Positions 45,958 through 59,180 of a DNA stretch of 64,000 nt are shown here, piece after piece. Position numbers and translations under genes: made by a program. Source of the stretch: Celeribacter litoreus (GTDB taxonomy: Bacteria > Pseudomonadota > Alphaproteobacteria > Rhodobacterales > Rhodobacteraceae). Where the stretch lies: positions 372,001 through 436,000 of the forward strand of contig NZ_JAIUFY010000005.1 of the NCBI RefSeq assembly GCF_020165855.1, read 5' to 3'. Under the pieces are notes generated by a model. That model searched no databases. It was not told the origin of the DNA and saw only the letters and a list, made by a program, of their open reading frames with translations. Position 1 is the stretch's first letter, and each line of letters starts with the position of its first letter.

Positions 45958-48927
45958 TTATCCTTCGATGTTGAGCGCATCGTTCACGAGCGCCGTTTGT
46001 TGTGCTTTGTGCTGGGATGCCAGGCCGGTTGCAGGCGAGGCAGATGCGGCGCGGCCTGCGTAGACAGGGCGCGTGTGCTTGGCTTTGATGCGGGTGAGAA
46101 CCCACTCGATGTTCGGCTCGACGAAGGTCCAGGCGCCCTGGTTCTTCGGCTCTTCCTGACACCAGACGATTTCCGCGTCTTTGAAGCGCTCCAGTTCCTT
46201 GACCATCGAGAGGGCCGGGAACGGGTAGAACTGTTCGAGACGCAGGATGTAGGTGTCATCCTTGCCAGCGGCATCGCGGGCCTCGAGAAGGTCGTAGTAG
46301 ACCTTACCGGAACAGATCACGACGCGCTTGATGTCCTTGTCGGCTTTGAGCTTGAGCGAGGACTTGTCGGTGCCGTTATCACGATCCGCATCGTCCCAGA
46401 GAACGCGGTGGAACGAAGAACCGTCCGTAAAGTCGGCCGCAACCGAGGTCGCGAGCTTGTGACGCAGAAGCGATTTCGGCGTCATCAGAACGAGCGGCTT
46501 ACGGTAGGAGCGGTGAAGCTGACGACGCAGGATGTGGAAGTAGTTCGCCGGAGTCGTGCAGTTCGCAACGATCCAGTTGTCTTCTGCGGACATTTGCAGG
46601 AAGCGCTCGAGGCGTGCGGAGGAGTGCTCCGGACCCTGACCTTCGAAGCCGTGCGGCAGAAGCATCACGAGACCTGACATGCGGAGCCATTTGCGTTCAC
46701 CGGAAGAGATGAACTGGTCGAACATGATCTGCGCGCCGTTGGCGAAGTCGCCGAACTGGGCTTCCCAGAGGGTGAGTGCGTTCGGTTCTGCGAGCGAGTA
46801 GCCGTATTCAAAGCCGAGAACCGCATACTCGGAGAGCATGGAGTCGATGACTTCGTAGTGGGCCTGACCTTCGCGGACGTTGTTCAGCGGGTAGTAACGG
46901 TCCTCGGATTTCTGGTCGATGAGGCCGGAATGACGCTGGGAGAAGGTGCCGCGTGTTGAGTCCTGACCGGCAAGGCGGACAGGGTAGCCTTCGGTCAGGA
47001 GCGAGCCGAAGGCGAGCGCTTCACCGGTGGCCCAGTCAAAGCCTTGGCCCTCTTCGAACATTTTGGCTTTGGCTGCGAGTTGACGATCCACGGTTTTATG
47101 GATGTTGAAGTCATCCGGATAGGTGGTCAACGCACGACCGACCTGTGCCATGGTCTCTTCAGAGATCGCGGTTTGGCCGCGCTGGTATTCCTCGCCTTCG
47201 GCATTGAGGTGGGACCAGCGACCGTCGAGCCAGTCGGCTTTGTTCGGTTTAAACGTTTTGCCAGCCTCGAACTCTTCGTTGAGCATGGACTGGAAGGCAG
47301 CCTTCATGTCCTCGATCTCGCCCTCGGGGATGAGACCGTCTTTGACGAGGCGTTCGGTGTAGAGCTGGAGCGTCGTTTTGTGCCGCTTGATGTTGTTGTA
47401 CATCGCCGGGTTGGTGAACATCGGCTCGTCGCCTTCGTTGTGACCGAAGCGGCGGTAGCAGAAGATGTCGATGACGACGTCTTTGTGGAACTTCTGGCGG
47501 AACTCGGTCGCCACTTTCGCAGCGTGCACCACAGCCTCCGGATCGTCGCCGTTCACGTGGAAGATAGGAGCTTCCACCATCAGGGCGATGTCGGTCGGGT
47601 AGGGCGAGGAACGCGAGAAGTGCGGCGCGGTGGTGAAGCCGATCTGGTTGTTCACGACGATGTGGATCGTGCCGCCGGTGCGGTGACCGCGCAAACCGGA
47701 GAGGCCGAAGCACTCTGCCACAACACCCTGACCAGCAAAGGCCGCGTCACCGTGCAGGAGCACAGGGATCACGGAGGTGCGTTCCGGGTCGTTGTTCTGG
47801 TCGGTTTTGGCGCGGGCCTTGCCGAGCACAACCGGGTTCACAGCTTCGAGGTGCGACGGGTTCGCTGTCAGGGACAGGTGAACCTTGTTGCCGTCAAACT
47901 CACGGTCGGAAGACGCGCCGAGGTGGTACTTCACGTCGCCGGAGCCGTCGACATCCTCGGGTTTGAAGGAGCCGCCCTGGAATTCGTTGAAGATTGCGCG
48001 ATACGGCTTGGACATCACGTTGGCGAGCACGGAAAGACGACCGCGGTGCGGCATGCCGATCACGATCTCTTTCGCGCCGAGGTTCCCGCCGCGTTTGATG
48101 ATCTGTTCCATGGCCGGGATGAGAGCTTCACCACCGTCGAGGCCGAAACGCTTCGTGCCCATGTATTTGACGTGGAGGAATTTCTCGAAGCCTTCTGCCT
48201 CAACGAGTTTGTTCAGAATGGCGCGACGGCCGTTCTTGGTGAACTGGATCTCTTTGCCGAAGCCTTCGATGCGCTCTTTGAGCCAGCCAGCCTGCTCCGG
48301 ATCGGAGATGTGCATATACTGAAGGGCGAAGGTGCCACAGTAAGTGCGCTGCAGAACGTCGATGATCTGGCGCATGGAAGCGTGGGTCAGGCCCAGCACG
48401 TTGTCGATGAAGATCGGACGATCCATGTCGGCATCGGTGAAGCCGTAGGTTTTCGGATCAAGCTCTGGGTGCGGGGTCTCGTCGCGCATGCCGAGCGGGT
48501 CGAGGTCTGCCACGAGGTGACCACGAATACGGTAGGCGCGGATGATCATCAGAGCGCGGATGGAGTCGAGTACGGCGCGCTTGATCTGGTCCTCGGAGAC
48601 AGCAACGCCTTTCTCGGCGGCTTTCTCTTTGATCTTCTTGCCGGCTTTCTCGGCGGCAGCGGGTTCGGCCCACTGACCATCAAGAGCGGCGGTCAAATCG
48701 TCGTTCGGAACGGGCGGCCAATCGGTGCGGCCCCAGGACGGACCAGCGGCTTCTGCGGTGACATCTTGAGCAGCATCACCGAGCGATGCAAAAAAATCTG
48801 CCCATGAAGCGTCCACGGAGCTCGGGTCTTGCACGTAATTTGCGTAGACCTGTTCGAGGTACTCCGCGTTGTGCCCCTGCATAAAGGAAGAGGCGTGGAA
48901 AATGTCGTTGGGGCTCTGGTCGTTCAT
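45958..48927 (-). CDS. sucA: 2-oxoglutarate dehydrogenase E1 component
   Basis: 989-residue thiamine-diphosphate decarboxylase. The N-terminal E2-binding segment ([20 protein letters not shown]) is present. The active-site histidines are in [14 protein letters not shown] and [10 protein letters not shown], and the TPP motif is [16 protein letters not shown]...NNQIGFTT. The C-terminal transketolase domain contains [18 protein letters not shown]. Start ATG 48927; the frame extends upstream to 49035 without a better start. It sits in the order sucC-sucD-sucA-odhB, with a hairpin between sucD and sucA. Confidence 0.96.
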   Translation of the reverse strand: MNDQSPNDIFHASSFMQGHNAEYLEQVYANYVQDPSSVDASWADFFASLGDAAQDVTAEAAGPSWGRTDWPPVPNDDLTAALDGQWAEPAAAEKAGKKIKEKAAEKGVAVSEDQIKRAVLDSIRALMIIRAYRIRGHLVADLDPLGMRDETPHPELDPKTYGFTDADMDRPIFIDNVLGLTHASMRQIIDVLQRTYCGTFALQYMHISDPEQAGWLKERIEGFGKEIQFTKNGRRAILNKLVEAEGFEKFLHVKYMGTKRFGLDGGEALIPAMEQIIKRGGNLGAKEIVIGMPHRGRLSVLANVMSKPYRAIFNEFQGGSFKPEDVDGSGDVKYHLGASSDREFDGNKVHLSLTANPSHLEAVNPVVLGKARAKTDQNNDPERTSVIPVLLHGDAAFAGQGVVAECFGLSGLRGHRTGGTIHIVVNNQIGFTTAPHFSRSSPYPTDIALMVEAPIFHVNGDDPEAVVHAAKVATEFRQKFHKDVVIDIFCYRRFGHNEGDEPMFTNPAMYNNIKRHKTTLQLYTERLVKDGLIPEGEIEDMKAAFQSMLNEEFEAGKTFKPNKADWLDGRWSHLNAEGEEYQRGQTAISEETMAQVGRALTTYPDDFNIHKTVDRQLAAKAKMFEEGQGFDWATGEALAFGSLLTEGYPVRLAGQDSTRGTFSQRHSGLIDQKSEDRYYPLNNVREGQAHYEVIDSMLSEYAVLGFEYGYSLAEPNALTLWEAQFGDFANGAQIMFDQFISSGERKWLRMSGLVMLLPHGFEGQGPEHSSARLERFLQMSAEDNWIVANCTTPANYFHILRRQLHRSYRKPLVLMTPKSLLRHKLATSVAADFTDGSSFHRVLWDDADRDNGTDKSSLKLKADKDIKRVVICSGKVYYDLLEARDAAGKDDTYILRLEQFYPFPALSMVKELERFKDAEIVWCQEEPKNQGAWTFVEPNIEWVLTRIKAKHTRPVYAGRAASASPATGLASQHKAQQTALVNDALNIEG

Positions 48928-48992
48928 CGATCTGACCTTATCTGGGGTGCGTTTCCGTTTGTCGGCAGGCACGCGTCGCCTTTTGTGGGTGC

Positions 48993-49023
48993 GCCTGCGC
49001 CCTCTTTCACAAAGGGCGCAGGC
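48993..49023 (-). other. Intercistronic hairpin between sucD and sucA
   Basis: Perfect 11-bp inverted repeat GCCTGCGCCCT / AGGGCGCAGGC with a 9-base loop, without a T run. It is probably a partial terminator or an mRNA-processing/stabilising element that tunes sucA-odhB relative to sucCD. Confidence 0.6.
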
Positions 49024-49049
49024 GAGAGTTGTCAAATGCGGACGGGCAA

Positions 49050-49937
49050 TTAGCCCTTCGCGATGGCTTCCTGCACGGCTTCGCCGAGGGTAGCCGGGCT
49101 GTCAGCCACGATGATACCAGCGGATTTCATCGCTTCGATCTTGGACTCTGCGTCGCCTTTACCACCGGCGACGATGGCGCCTGCGTGGCCCATGCGGCGG
49201 CCCGGAGGGGCGGTGCGGCCAGCGATGAAGCCAGCGGTCGGCTTCCAGCGGCCTTTTTTCTTCTGCTCGGCGAGGAATTCGGCTGCTTCCTCTTCAGCAG
49301 AGCCACCGATTTCACCGATCATGATGATGGAGGTGGTTTCCGGATCGTCGAGGAACATGTCGAGCACGTCGATGTGCTCTGTGCCTTTGATCGGGTCGCC
49401 GCCGATGCCCACAGCGGTGGACTGACCGAGGCCGAGATCGGTGGTCTGTTTCACTGCTTCGTAGGTCAGGGTGCCGGAGCGGGACACAACACCCACGGAA
49501 CCACGCTTGTGGATGTGGCCCGGCATGATGCCGATTTTGCATGCGTCCGGAGTGATGACGCCCGGGCAGTTCGGGCCGATGAGGCGGGAGCTGCTGTCCA
49601 TAAGGGCGCGTTTCACTTTCATCATGTCGAGAACAGGGATGCCCTCGGTGATGCAGATGATGAGTTCGATTTCGGCGTCGATGGCTTCGAGGATCGAGTC
49701 AGCTGCGAACGGCGGCGGCACGTAGATCACGGAAGCGTTGGCTTCGGTCACGTGCTTGGCTTCGTGCACGGAGTTGAAGACCGGCAGGTCGAGGTGGGTG
49801 GTGCCACCTTTGCCCGGGGTCACGCCGCCAACCATTTTGGTGCCGTATGCAATCGCTTGTTCAGAGTGGAAGGTGCCCTGAGAGCCGGTGAAGCCCTGAC
49901 AGATGACCTTGGTGTTTTCATCAATGAGAATAGCCAT
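49050..49937 (-). CDS. sucD: Succinyl-CoA ligase (ADP-forming) subunit alpha
   Basis: 295 residues. CoA-binding Rossmann N-terminus ([17 protein letters not shown]), [20 protein letters not shown] and the phosphohistidine motif [18 protein letters not shown] are all present. The SCS-type [11 protein letters not shown] motif is also visible. It converts succinyl-CoA to succinate with ATP formation together with SucC. ATG at 49937 is five bases beyond the sucC stop. Confidence 0.96.
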   Translation of the reverse strand: MAILIDENTKVICQGFTGSQGTFHSEQAIAYGTKMVGGVTPGKGGTTHLDLPVFNSVHEAKHVTEANASVIYVPPPFAADSILEAIDAEIELIICITEGIPVLDMMKVKRALMDSSSRLIGPNCPGVITPDACKIGIMPGHIHKRGSVGVVSRSGTLTYEAVKQTTDLGLGQSTAVGIGGDPIKGTEHIDVLDMFLDDPETTSIIMIGEIGGSAEEEAAEFLAEQKKKGRWKPTAGFIAGRTAPPGRRMGHAGAIVAGGKGDAESKIEAMKSAGIIVADSPATLGEAVQEAIAKG

Positions 49938-49942
49938 GTCTC

Positions 49943-51136
49943 TTAGCCCTTCACTGCTTTAACGATTTTCTGGGCGCCGTCTTTGAGATCGTCGGCTGCG
50001 ATAACGTCGAGGCCGGAGTTGTTGATGATCTCTTTGCCGAGCTCCACGTTGGTGCCTTCGAGGCGGACAACGAGCGGAACCTGCAGGCCGACTTCTTTTA
50101 CGGCTGCGATCACGCCTTCGGCAATGATGTCACAGCGCATGATGCCGCCGAAGATGTTCACGAGGATGCCTTTGACGTTGTCGTCCGAGGTGATGATCTT
50201 GAACGCTTCGGTCACTTTCTCTTTGGTCGCGCCGCCGCCCACGTCGAGGAAGTTGGCAGGCTCTGCGCCGTAGAGTTTGATGATGTCCATGGTGGCCATT
50301 GCGAGACCAGCACCGTTCACCATGCAGCCGATTTCACCGTCGAGCGCGATGTAGTTCAGGTCGTGCTGGGACGCTGCGAGCTCTTTCGGGTCTTCTTCGG
50401 TCTCGTCGCGCAGGCCAACGATGTCGGCGTGGCGGTAGAGAGCGTTGCCGTCGAAGCCAGCTTTACAGTCGAGGCATTTCAGGTCGCCGCTGTCGGTCAC
50501 GATGAGCGGGTTGATTTCCAGCATCTCCATGTCTTTGTCGATGAAGAGGCGGTAGAGGTTGGAGATCAGAGCAGCGCACTGTTTGATCTGTTTGCCTTCG
50601 AGGCCGAGGGCAAATGCGACGCGACGGCCGTGGAAGCCCTGAAGGCCAGTTGCCGGGTCGATGGAGAAGGACAGGATTTTCTCCGGAGTGGAGGCTGCCA
50701 CTTCTTCGATGTCCATGCCGCCTTCGGTGGATGCCACGATGGACACGCGGGAAGAGGCGCGGTCAACGAGCAGAGCGAGGTAAAGCTCTTTCTCGATGTC
50801 GGAACCGTCTTCGATGTAGATGCGGTTCACTTGCTTGCCTGCCGGACCGGTCTGGTGCGTAACCAGAGTGTGGCCGAGCATGCGGTTGGCTTCTTCTGCA
50901 GCTTCCTCAACGGATTTTGCGAGACGCACGCCGCCTTTTTCGCCTGCGCCGGCTTCTTTGAAGGAACCTTTACCGCGACCACCTGCGTGGATCTGGGCTT
51001 TGACGACCCAAAGCGGTCCGTCGAGTTCGCCTGCCGCGGTTTTCGCGTCAGCTGCATTGAGAACGACACGGCCGTCGGAGACCGGGGCGCCGTATTCCTT
51101 GAGAAGGGCTTTCGCCTGATACTCGTGGATGTTCAT
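49943..51136 (-). CDS. sucC: Succinyl-CoA ligase (ADP-forming) subunit beta
   Basis: 397 residues, exactly the family length. The N-terminal ATP-grasp domain begins [40 protein letters not shown] and [19 protein letters not shown] mark the nucleotide site. [20 protein letters not shown] lies near the C-terminus. ATG 51136 with AGAGAGGA-type ribosome site; the 203 extra codons upstream in frame are promoter DNA. It is the first gene of the leftward TCA operon and has two kinds of palindrome in its promoter. Confidence 0.96.
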   Translation of the reverse strand: MNIHEYQAKALLKEYGAPVSDGRVVLNAADAKTAAGELDGPLWVVKAQIHAGGRGKGSFKEAGAGEKGGVRLAKSVEEAAEEANRMLGHTLVTHQTGPAGKQVNRIYIEDGSDIEKELYLALLVDRASSRVSIVASTEGGMDIEEVAASTPEKILSFSIDPATGLQGFHGRRVAFALGLEGKQIKQCAALISNLYRLFIDKDMEMLEINPLIVTDSGDLKCLDCKAGFDGNALYRHADIVGLRDETEEDPKELAASQHDLNYIALDGEIGCMVNGAGLAMATMDIIKLYGAEPANFLDVGGGATKEKVTEAFKIITSDDNVKGILVNIFGGIMRCDIIAEGVIAAVKEVGLQVPLVVRLEGTNVELGKEIINNSGLDVIAADDLKDGAQKIVKAVKG

Positions 51137-51214
51137 TAGAGATGTCCTCTCCCTGGTTCGATTGGCCAAGTGTGTGACATGACTTTGTGCAGGAAATAAA
51201 CGCTTTTCTGGCCC

Positions 51215-51226
51215 GTTAGCGGTAAA
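51215..51226. promoter_or_regulatory. LacI-type palindrome upstream of sucC
   Basis: GTTAGCGGTAAA, 10 of 12 matches to the palindrome GTTAGCGCTAAC with the central CG typical of LacI-family operators. It lies about 80 bases upstream of the sucC ATG. Related sequences are upstream of mdh and sdhC. Confidence 0.45.
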
Positions 51227-51243
51227 ACCCCTGTGTTTCTGCT

Positions 51244-51280
51244 TTTTGTGATCACACTTATAATTCGTGTGATCACAAAA
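51244..51280. promoter_or_regulatory. Paired TGTGATCACA operators upstream of sucC
   Basis: Two perfect TGTGATCACA palindromes at 51247-51256 and 51268-51277, centres 21 bases apart (two helical turns). They lie within a larger perfect inverted repeat with 14-base arms (TTTTGTGATCACAC / GTGTGATCACAAAA) around a 9-base AT-rich spacer. It is 110-145 bases upstream of sucC and 155 upstream of the divergent hydrolase-like gene, so it could serve either. Confidence 0.7.
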
Positions 51281-51434
51281 CCCCAGAATCATGTTTTTGG
51301 CGGGCGCGATGTGTTGCTGACGCAGGGGAAGCCGGGGATTCTCTCTGTCTTTCGCCTGCGACATCGGCAGTCCGAGGTGTTGCTTGTCGTCGTCTGGCAC
51401 GTCGTCTAGGGTCGGGCTGCGTGTAAACGGTGAC

Positions 51435-52388
51435 ATGGAGACCAGCTTGCTGGAACAAAGAGACCTCTCTGACAATGCGACCCCTATGCCTCCCGGTTTG
51501 GAGTGGTTGCGAGAAGATTGTGAGTCGCGTGGCGGCTTCTTCATCGAGACCGAGCACCACATGATTTCATACACGCCGGGTAAAGATCGTCTGATTGTCT
51601 GCTTTGACAATCTCAACTCTGTGCGTGCAACAGAGAGGCGCGAACCTTTCGGTTTTCCGCTCTTCGTGAAAGAGGGCTGGGGGGTTCTCGGGGTGATGGT
51701 CAAACGGATGGACTGGTTCCAATGTCCGGACCTCAAAGAGCGCATGGTCGAAATCCGCGACAGTGGACTCTTCGATGCCTATGAAACTGTTGGCTTTTAC
51801 GGTTCGTCCATGGGGGGCTTCGGCGCGATGGCCTTTTCCCCACTGGCCGGAGAGAAGGGGGTCGTCGTCGCCTTTGCCCCGCAATCGACCCTACGGCCAC
51901 GGATCGTAAAATTCGAGCGACGCTATACGGCAGCGATGCGGCGCGGTGATTGGTCTGGCGATTACAATGATGTTGCCAATCATTTGAACGAGATCGGACG
52001 CGCCTACATCATTTTTGATCCCTATGTTGAAGAAGACCGCCTCCATGCGGCGCGAATGACCGGACCAACGATCGAACATCTTCCGGTCCGCAGCTTCACT
52101 CACAAAATCCCGCCAATGCTCAAGCGGATGGATATCCTCAAGACCGTCGCGCGCGAAGGGTTGAGCGGGCAAATGAGCCGTCGCCGGTTTTATCATTTGA
52201 TCCGCGCGCGCAGAACGGCCGCGCCTTATCTGGTGGCATTGATTGACCGAGCACATGAACGCGGGCATACGCGTCTTGCCCACAGCGCGGCACGGGTGGC
52301 TGTAAAGCTCCGTAATAACTGGAAAACGCGCCATGCGCTGCGTCGCTTGAACGCGGCGGTCGCGGAGCTTGATGATGCTGCTGAATAA
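51435..52388 (+). CDS. Alpha/beta-hydrolase-like protein of unknown function
   Basis: 317 residues from the ATG at 51435. A nucleophile-elbow-like motif [15 protein letters not shown] and [15 protein letters not shown] (acid region) with [15 protein letters not shown] suggest an alpha/beta-hydrolase fold. The C-terminal 70 residues are basic and helical. No signal peptide or membrane segment. Similar standalone proteins are common near glycan or capsule genes in marine alphaproteobacteria, but no substrate is known. The open frame begins at 51384; no strong ribosome site separates the options. It diverges from sucC. Confidence 0.6.
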   Translation: METSLLEQRDLSDNATPMPPGLEWLREDCESRGGFFIETEHHMISYTPGKDRLIVCFDNLNSVRATERREPFGFPLFVKEGWGVLGVMVKRMDWFQCPDLKERMVEIRDSGLFDAYETVGFYGSSMGGFGAMAFSPLAGEKGVVVAFAPQSTLRPRIVKFERRYTAAMRRGDWSGDYNDVANHLNEIGRAYIIFDPYVEEDRLHAARMTGPTIEHLPVRSFTHKIPPMLKRMDILKTVAREGLSGQMSRRRFYHLIRARRTAAPYLVALIDRAHERGHTRLAHSAARVAVKLRNNWKTRHALRRLNAAVAELDDAAE

Positions 52389-52540
52389 CGTGGTGCCGAT
52401 GTCGATCACGGCGACGGCGAACTGCTGAAAAGCGACGGTATCCCCCCTGCGCAGAACGCAGGTGTGAGCGAAGATTTCTGATCAGAGAGATTGATTGTGC
52501 AGATCAGACAACCGGGCGAAGACGTCCGGCTTCTTGATCC

Positions 52541-53236
52541 TTAGCAGGAAGGGGCAGCCAAACCTGCCTTGGTCCGTGCGTCGATCTGTTCGGAGATTTT
52601 GCGCACGCGATTGTCTTGCAGCAAGCGCGAGATATCGGCGCTGACCGGGGCCTCAGAGGTGAGATGGCCGCTTTCTCTATGCGAGTTGAAATTCTTCCTG
52701 CGATAAAACTCATCGTTGCGGGCAATCTGTTGCGGGTCGGTGTAATAGCCATCCCCACGTTGCTTTTTCAGAGCGAACATATCTGGCGTGCGTATCGAGA
52801 AATGAAGAACGTGCCCAAGTTTATAGGGGTCTTTGTTCGCGGACATGCGGTTGAAGGGCCTGCGGCGCCTGCGATTAAAGAAAGCTTCATCCATCGGCTT
52901 CTTCGCGGAGTTGATCGCGATGAATGATTCGGATGTGACGCCTTCTTTCAGAATGGTGCGGTGAATATCCAGCGCTTCGATGGCCTCTGACCAACGGAAC
53001 AAGGTTTTCACTTGCGCCGAGTTCCCTTTCCACGAGGGCGCGGCGCCTGTGGACGCAGGAGAAATGTGACGTCCGGGCCAGGTTGTGTTGCCGCTGTCGC
53101 CCATGAAACGCCAGGCGATTGAAACGGACGACGCATTCTGACTTTCGGCGGTGGAGATAATGTCTGAGAGGCTTTCCCCGTTGGCAGGAAGGGCGCTTCG
53201 TTCTTTTGCGCGGAAAATAGCACGCGTCGTCCGCTG
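52541..53236 (-). pseudogene. C-terminal remnant of a glycosyltransferase (family 2-like)
   Basis: The open frame runs from a TGA at 53237 to the stop at 52541 but has no usable start until ATG 53104, inside a conserved region. The readable part contains ANGESLSDIISTAESQNASS, VSIAWRFMGDSGNT and VKTLFRW, the pattern that follows the DxDEF motif in the glycosyltransferase class of the intact neighbour at 53.4-54.4 kb. The expected N-terminal half with that catalytic motif is missing. Another frame (about 53165-53397) is protein-like but does not supply it. Best read as a truncated gene, though use of ATG 53104 cannot be excluded. Confidence 0.5.
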
Positions 53237-53375
53237 TCAGGTAATGTCTGTGCGCTCATCCAAGTCCCGCCCCAGGTATAAATTTTTTCGAAGTCTAGCG
53301 AATTGCCAAAAACAGAAAAATCCTGCTTTTCATCGGAGAGATTGATGGCGCTGTCCAAGAGCGGGCCGCCGCCAT

Positions 53376-54371
53376 TCACATCTGAAATCCGGCCTTTGCA
53401 AAGAGTTCCGACTCCCGGGCATGGAGGGCGGCGTCGAACCCGTCGCGGCTCAGGTCGAGATCGGTGCAATCAAGCGGGGTGAACGGCGTCTCATCCAGTT
53501 TTCCGATCGTTGAGAGCACACCTGCCTGTTCGTCGGTGATGGACTGGACGCTCTTGATCATTTCGAAGATTGCGTCCGGCTGTCCCGCATGATCGCGGAC
53601 GAATTGATACTGCGCTTCGCGTTCCGCTCCGAGGCGGCGTTTCGGGCCGGGGTAGTTTTCGTAGGCCTTGCGCAAGAGTTTGACCGCGTAGTGCAGGGGC
53701 GTCATTCCATCGAAATGGAGAAGCAGTCGTTGACGGCTTTTTGCCATCTCCGGAACTGATCCGTCCTCAGCCCGCATCATGTGGACGCCGAATTCGTAGG
53801 GCAGGCCGGTGGGGGCCATCGTTTTGCCGATCCGGTGGCCTGTGAGGCCGAAATGGAGAAACCGCGCGGACGGCCCGTAGAGGTGCGCCAAGTCTTCGGG
53901 CGCGAACGCCATTGGTGCGCGGAAGCCGCCTTCGAACAGGGAAGTTCCGGGGCTGTAGGGCAGATAGACCCGCTCGGAATTGCGCAGGGAGAGCGGTTGC
54001 CCCTCGGGCGTGTCGGCGAGGTTTTGGAGAAGCGTGTCTGCGTCGCGCACAAATTCATCTGCGTCACAGTGGAGCATCCAGCGGCACGACGTGGTGTTGT
54101 AGGTATGGGTCGCAATGAACTTTTGCCGTCCCGTGTGACGGTGCGGGCGATAGCCCTTGTTGTGCGTCAGCCAGAAGGTTTCGTCGAGAACGGTGAGAAA
54201 GACGCCCTCCCGCTGTCCTATCAAGTCAGCGATCTCGGGATTAGGGCGGTCGAGATAGAGATGCACCTCTTTCGCACCGAGTGCGAGGTGATGGCGCGCG
54301 AAGGCGGCAACGAGCGTGGCCGGCTCATCGACCATGGCTGCAATGGCCCAATCGTGTCCGCGTGACGTCAT
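53376..54371 (-). CDS. Glycosyltransferase family 2-like protein
   Basis: 331 residues. N-terminal MVDEPATLVAAFARHHLALG and EVHLYLDRPNPEIADLI are the donor-binding region; the metal-binding motif is in WMLHCDADEFVRDADTLL. HRIGKTMAPTGLP and LLHFDGMTPLHYAVKLLRKA follow. This is the Glyco_tranf_2_4-type class found with polysaccharide and capsule genes. Donor and acceptor are unknown. ATG at 54371 just beyond the mdh terminator, so it probably has a separate promoter or reads through weakly. The truncated relative follows downstream on the same strand. Confidence 0.8.
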   Translation of the reverse strand: MTSRGHDWAIAAMVDEPATLVAAFARHHLALGAKEVHLYLDRPNPEIADLIGQREGVFLTVLDETFWLTHNKGYRPHRHTGRQKFIATHTYNTTSCRWMLHCDADEFVRDADTLLQNLADTPEGQPLSLRNSERVYLPYSPGTSLFEGGFRAPMAFAPEDLAHLYGPSARFLHFGLTGHRIGKTMAPTGLPYEFGVHMMRAEDGSVPEMAKSRQRLLLHFDGMTPLHYAVKLLRKAYENYPGPKRRLGAEREAQYQFVRDHAGQPDAIFEMIKSVQSITDEQAGVLSTIGKLDETPFTPLDCTDLDLSRDGFDAALHARESELFAKAGFQM

Positions 54372-54391
54372 TCAGAAAAGTCCCAAAGAAA

Positions 54392-54417
54392 AACCCGCGC
54401 CGGTGAGGGCGCGGGTT
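54392..54417 (-). terminator. Terminator of mdh
   Basis: 10-bp stem AACCCGCGCC / GGCGCGGGTT with a 6-base loop and a minus-strand T-rich tail, 24 bases after the mdh stop. Confidence 0.85.
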
Positions 54418-54441
54418 CGATACTAGACAGGTTCCAGTGGC

Positions 54442-57359
<2,918 letters not shown>

Positions 57360-57362
57360 CTT

Positions 57363-57914
57363 ATGTCTCTGCTCATTCTCGGCCTGCTTATCTGGAGCGG
57401 GTCCCACCTCTTTAAACGACTCCTGCCAGAGCCCCGAGCGGCGCTCGGTGACAAGAAAAGCCCGGCACTCGTCGCGACGGGCAATCTGATCGGGGTCGTT
57501 TTGATGGTGGTGGGCTACCGGATGAGCGAGACATATGACCTCTACGCCCTGCCGCCGTTTCTGCGGCATTTGAACAACCTGCTGATGCTCGGCGCCGTCA
57601 TCCTGTTCGGCCTCGGCAATTCCAAGAGCCGCCTGCGTGGAAAGATGCGTCATCCGATGCTCACGGGCGTGATCGTCTGGGGTGTTGCACACCTCTTGGT
57701 GAATTCGGATGCGGCGTCTCTCGTACTTTTCGGGGGGATGATTGTTTGGGCCTTTGCCGAGATGATCCTCATCAACAGGGCCGCGCCCGCGCCCGAACGC
57801 TATGCGGACGGCACGGTAAAGGGCGATTTGAAGCTTGTACTGATCAGTGTCGTGGTATTTGCGGTGATCGCAGGTATTCACACATGGTTGGGCTATTCGC
57901 CCTTCCCGATCTGA
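57363..57914 (+). CDS. NnrU family membrane protein
   Basis: 183 residues with about five hydrophobic segments: LLILGLLIWSGSHLFKRLLP at the N-terminus, LVATGNLIGVVLMVVGYRM and GVIVWGVAHLLVNSDAASLV. This matches the NnrU family, related to the isoprenoid methyltransferase-like NnrU/NnuR proteins. NnrU was linked to nitrogen-oxide metabolism in Rhodobacter, but here it sits between mcl2 and mch with no denitrification genes in view. ATG three bases after the mcl2 stop, so translationally coupled. Confidence 0.8.
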   Translation: MSLLILGLLIWSGSHLFKRLLPEPRAALGDKKSPALVATGNLIGVVLMVVGYRMSETYDLYALPPFLRHLNNLLMLGAVILFGLGNSKSRLRGKMRHPMLTGVIVWGVAHLLVNSDAASLVLFGGMIVWAFAEMILINRAAPAPERYADGTVKGDLKLVLISVVVFAVIAGIHTWLGYSPFPI

Positions 57915-57924
57915 GGAGTTGAAC

Positions 57925-58128
57925 ATGCGGGCCTACAGGTTGCTCACAGAAGAAGACACATCCGCGTTCTGTCACAAGGTGACGGACGCATTGAACAAGG
58001 GGTGGGAACTCTACGGAGACCCGTCCTACGCCTATGACGGCAGCACCGGAAAGATGCGCTGCGCTCAGGCGGTCATAAAGGAGGCCGAGGGAGAGTATTC
58101 GCCCGAGGTGAAATTGGGAGGACTATAG
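57925..58128 (+). CDS. DUF1737 small protein
   Basis: 67 residues matching the DUF1737 pattern (YRLLTEEDTSAFCHKVTDAL, NKGWELYGDPSYAYDG, RCAQAVIKE). Soluble, function unknown; the family often occurs as a short standalone or C-terminal domain. ATG 57925 is chosen over an upstream TTG at 57919 because GAGGAG lies at the right distance for it. It sits between nnrU and mch in the same run. Confidence 0.8.
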   Translation: MRAYRLLTEEDTSAFCHKVTDALNKGWELYGDPSYAYDGSTGKMRCAQAVIKEAEGEYSPEVKLGGL

Positions 58129-58129
58129 G

Positions 58130-59161
58130 GTGAAAACCAATCCGGGACGTTTCTTTGAGGATTATAAAGTCGGTCAGGTGATCGAGCACGCTGTGCCGCG
58201 CACCGTGTCGGGCGGGGAGCGGGCGCTCTATCATGCGCTCTATCCTGCGCGTCATGCGCTGTATTCCTCGGACGAATTTGCGGAAAGCTGTGGCTTGGAC
58301 AAAAGCCCGGTTGACGATCTGATCGCGTTCCACGTGGTCTTTGGCAAAACCGTTCCGGATATCTCTCTTAATGCGGTTGCGAACCTCGGCTATGCCGAAG
58401 GGCGTTGGCTGAAACCTGTGTATCCGGGTGATACGCTTCGGTCCGTGTCTGAGGTGATCGGTCTCAAGCAGAACTCCAACGGGAAATCCGGTGTGGTCTA
58501 TGTCCGCACGAAGGGCATCAATCAGTTCGATGAAACAGTCCTCGAATACGTCCGCTGGGTGATGGTCCGTAAACGCGACCTCGATGCGCCTGCTCCTGAG
58601 ACCGTGATCCCCGAGTTGAAAAAAGTCGTGTCGGCGGACGAGCTCGTCCTGCCGGAAGGGCTCGATATGCTCCGCTATAACTTTACTCTTGCAGGGGAGC
58701 AGCACCGGTTTGCCGATTACGAGATCGGGGAAAAGATTGACCACGTCGACGGCGTGACGATCGAAGAGGCCGAGCACATAATGGCCACGCGTCTCTGGCA
58801 GAACACGGCGAAAGTGCATTTCGATGCGACCAACCGAGAAGACGGCAAGCGCCTAATCTATGGCGGTCATGTGATTTCGATGGCGCGGGCGCTGTCCTTT
58901 AATGGTCTGGCGAATGCGCAGATGATCGTGGGTCTCAATGGTGGGGCGCACGCGAACCCGTGCTTCACCGGCGATACCGTGCGGGCCTATACCGAGGTGC
59001 TCGACAAGGCGGAAACGAACGCGCCGGGTGTTGGGGCATTGCGCTTGCGTCTAGTGGCCTACAAACACGGTGCACCCGAGTTCGCCTACAAGACGGATGA
59101 GGGTAAGTATCATCCGGACGTGCTTCTGGATCTAGACTACTGGGCGGTGGTGCCTCTCTAA
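58130..59161 (+). CDS. mch: Mesaconyl-CoA hydratase (beta-methylmalyl-CoA dehydratase)
   Basis: 343 residues. Two MaoC-like hotdog halves: N-terminal GRFFEDYKVGQVIEHAVPRT with YSSDEFAESCGL, and C-terminal HRFADYEIGEKIDHVDGVTI with LIYGGHVISMARALSFNGL. It hydrates mesaconyl-CoA to beta-methylmalyl-CoA in the ethylmalonyl-CoA pathway (acetate and C1/C2 assimilation, also 3-hydroxypropionate bicycle homologues). GTG at 58130 with GGAGG upstream, one base after the previous stop. The other pathway genes (ccr, meaA, ecm) are not in this window. Confidence 0.93.
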   Translation: MKTNPGRFFEDYKVGQVIEHAVPRTVSGGERALYHALYPARHALYSSDEFAESCGLDKSPVDDLIAFHVVFGKTVPDISLNAVANLGYAEGRWLKPVYPGDTLRSVSEVIGLKQNSNGKSGVVYVRTKGINQFDETVLEYVRWVMVRKRDLDAPAPETVIPELKKVVSADELVLPEGLDMLRYNFTLAGEQHRFADYEIGEKIDHVDGVTIEEAEHIMATRLWQNTAKVHFDATNREDGKRLIYGGHVISMARALSFNGLANAQMIVGLNGGAHANPCFTGDTVRAYTEVLDKAETNAPGVGALRLRLVAYKHGAPEFAYKTDEGKYHPDVLLDLDYWAVVPL

Positions 59162-59180
59162 ACGCCACAGTTGCAGAATT

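Noticed and set aside
47044-48807. 587-aa frame antisense to sucA
   Set aside because: Shadow of a well-defined core gene; composition is typical of antisense GC-rich frames.
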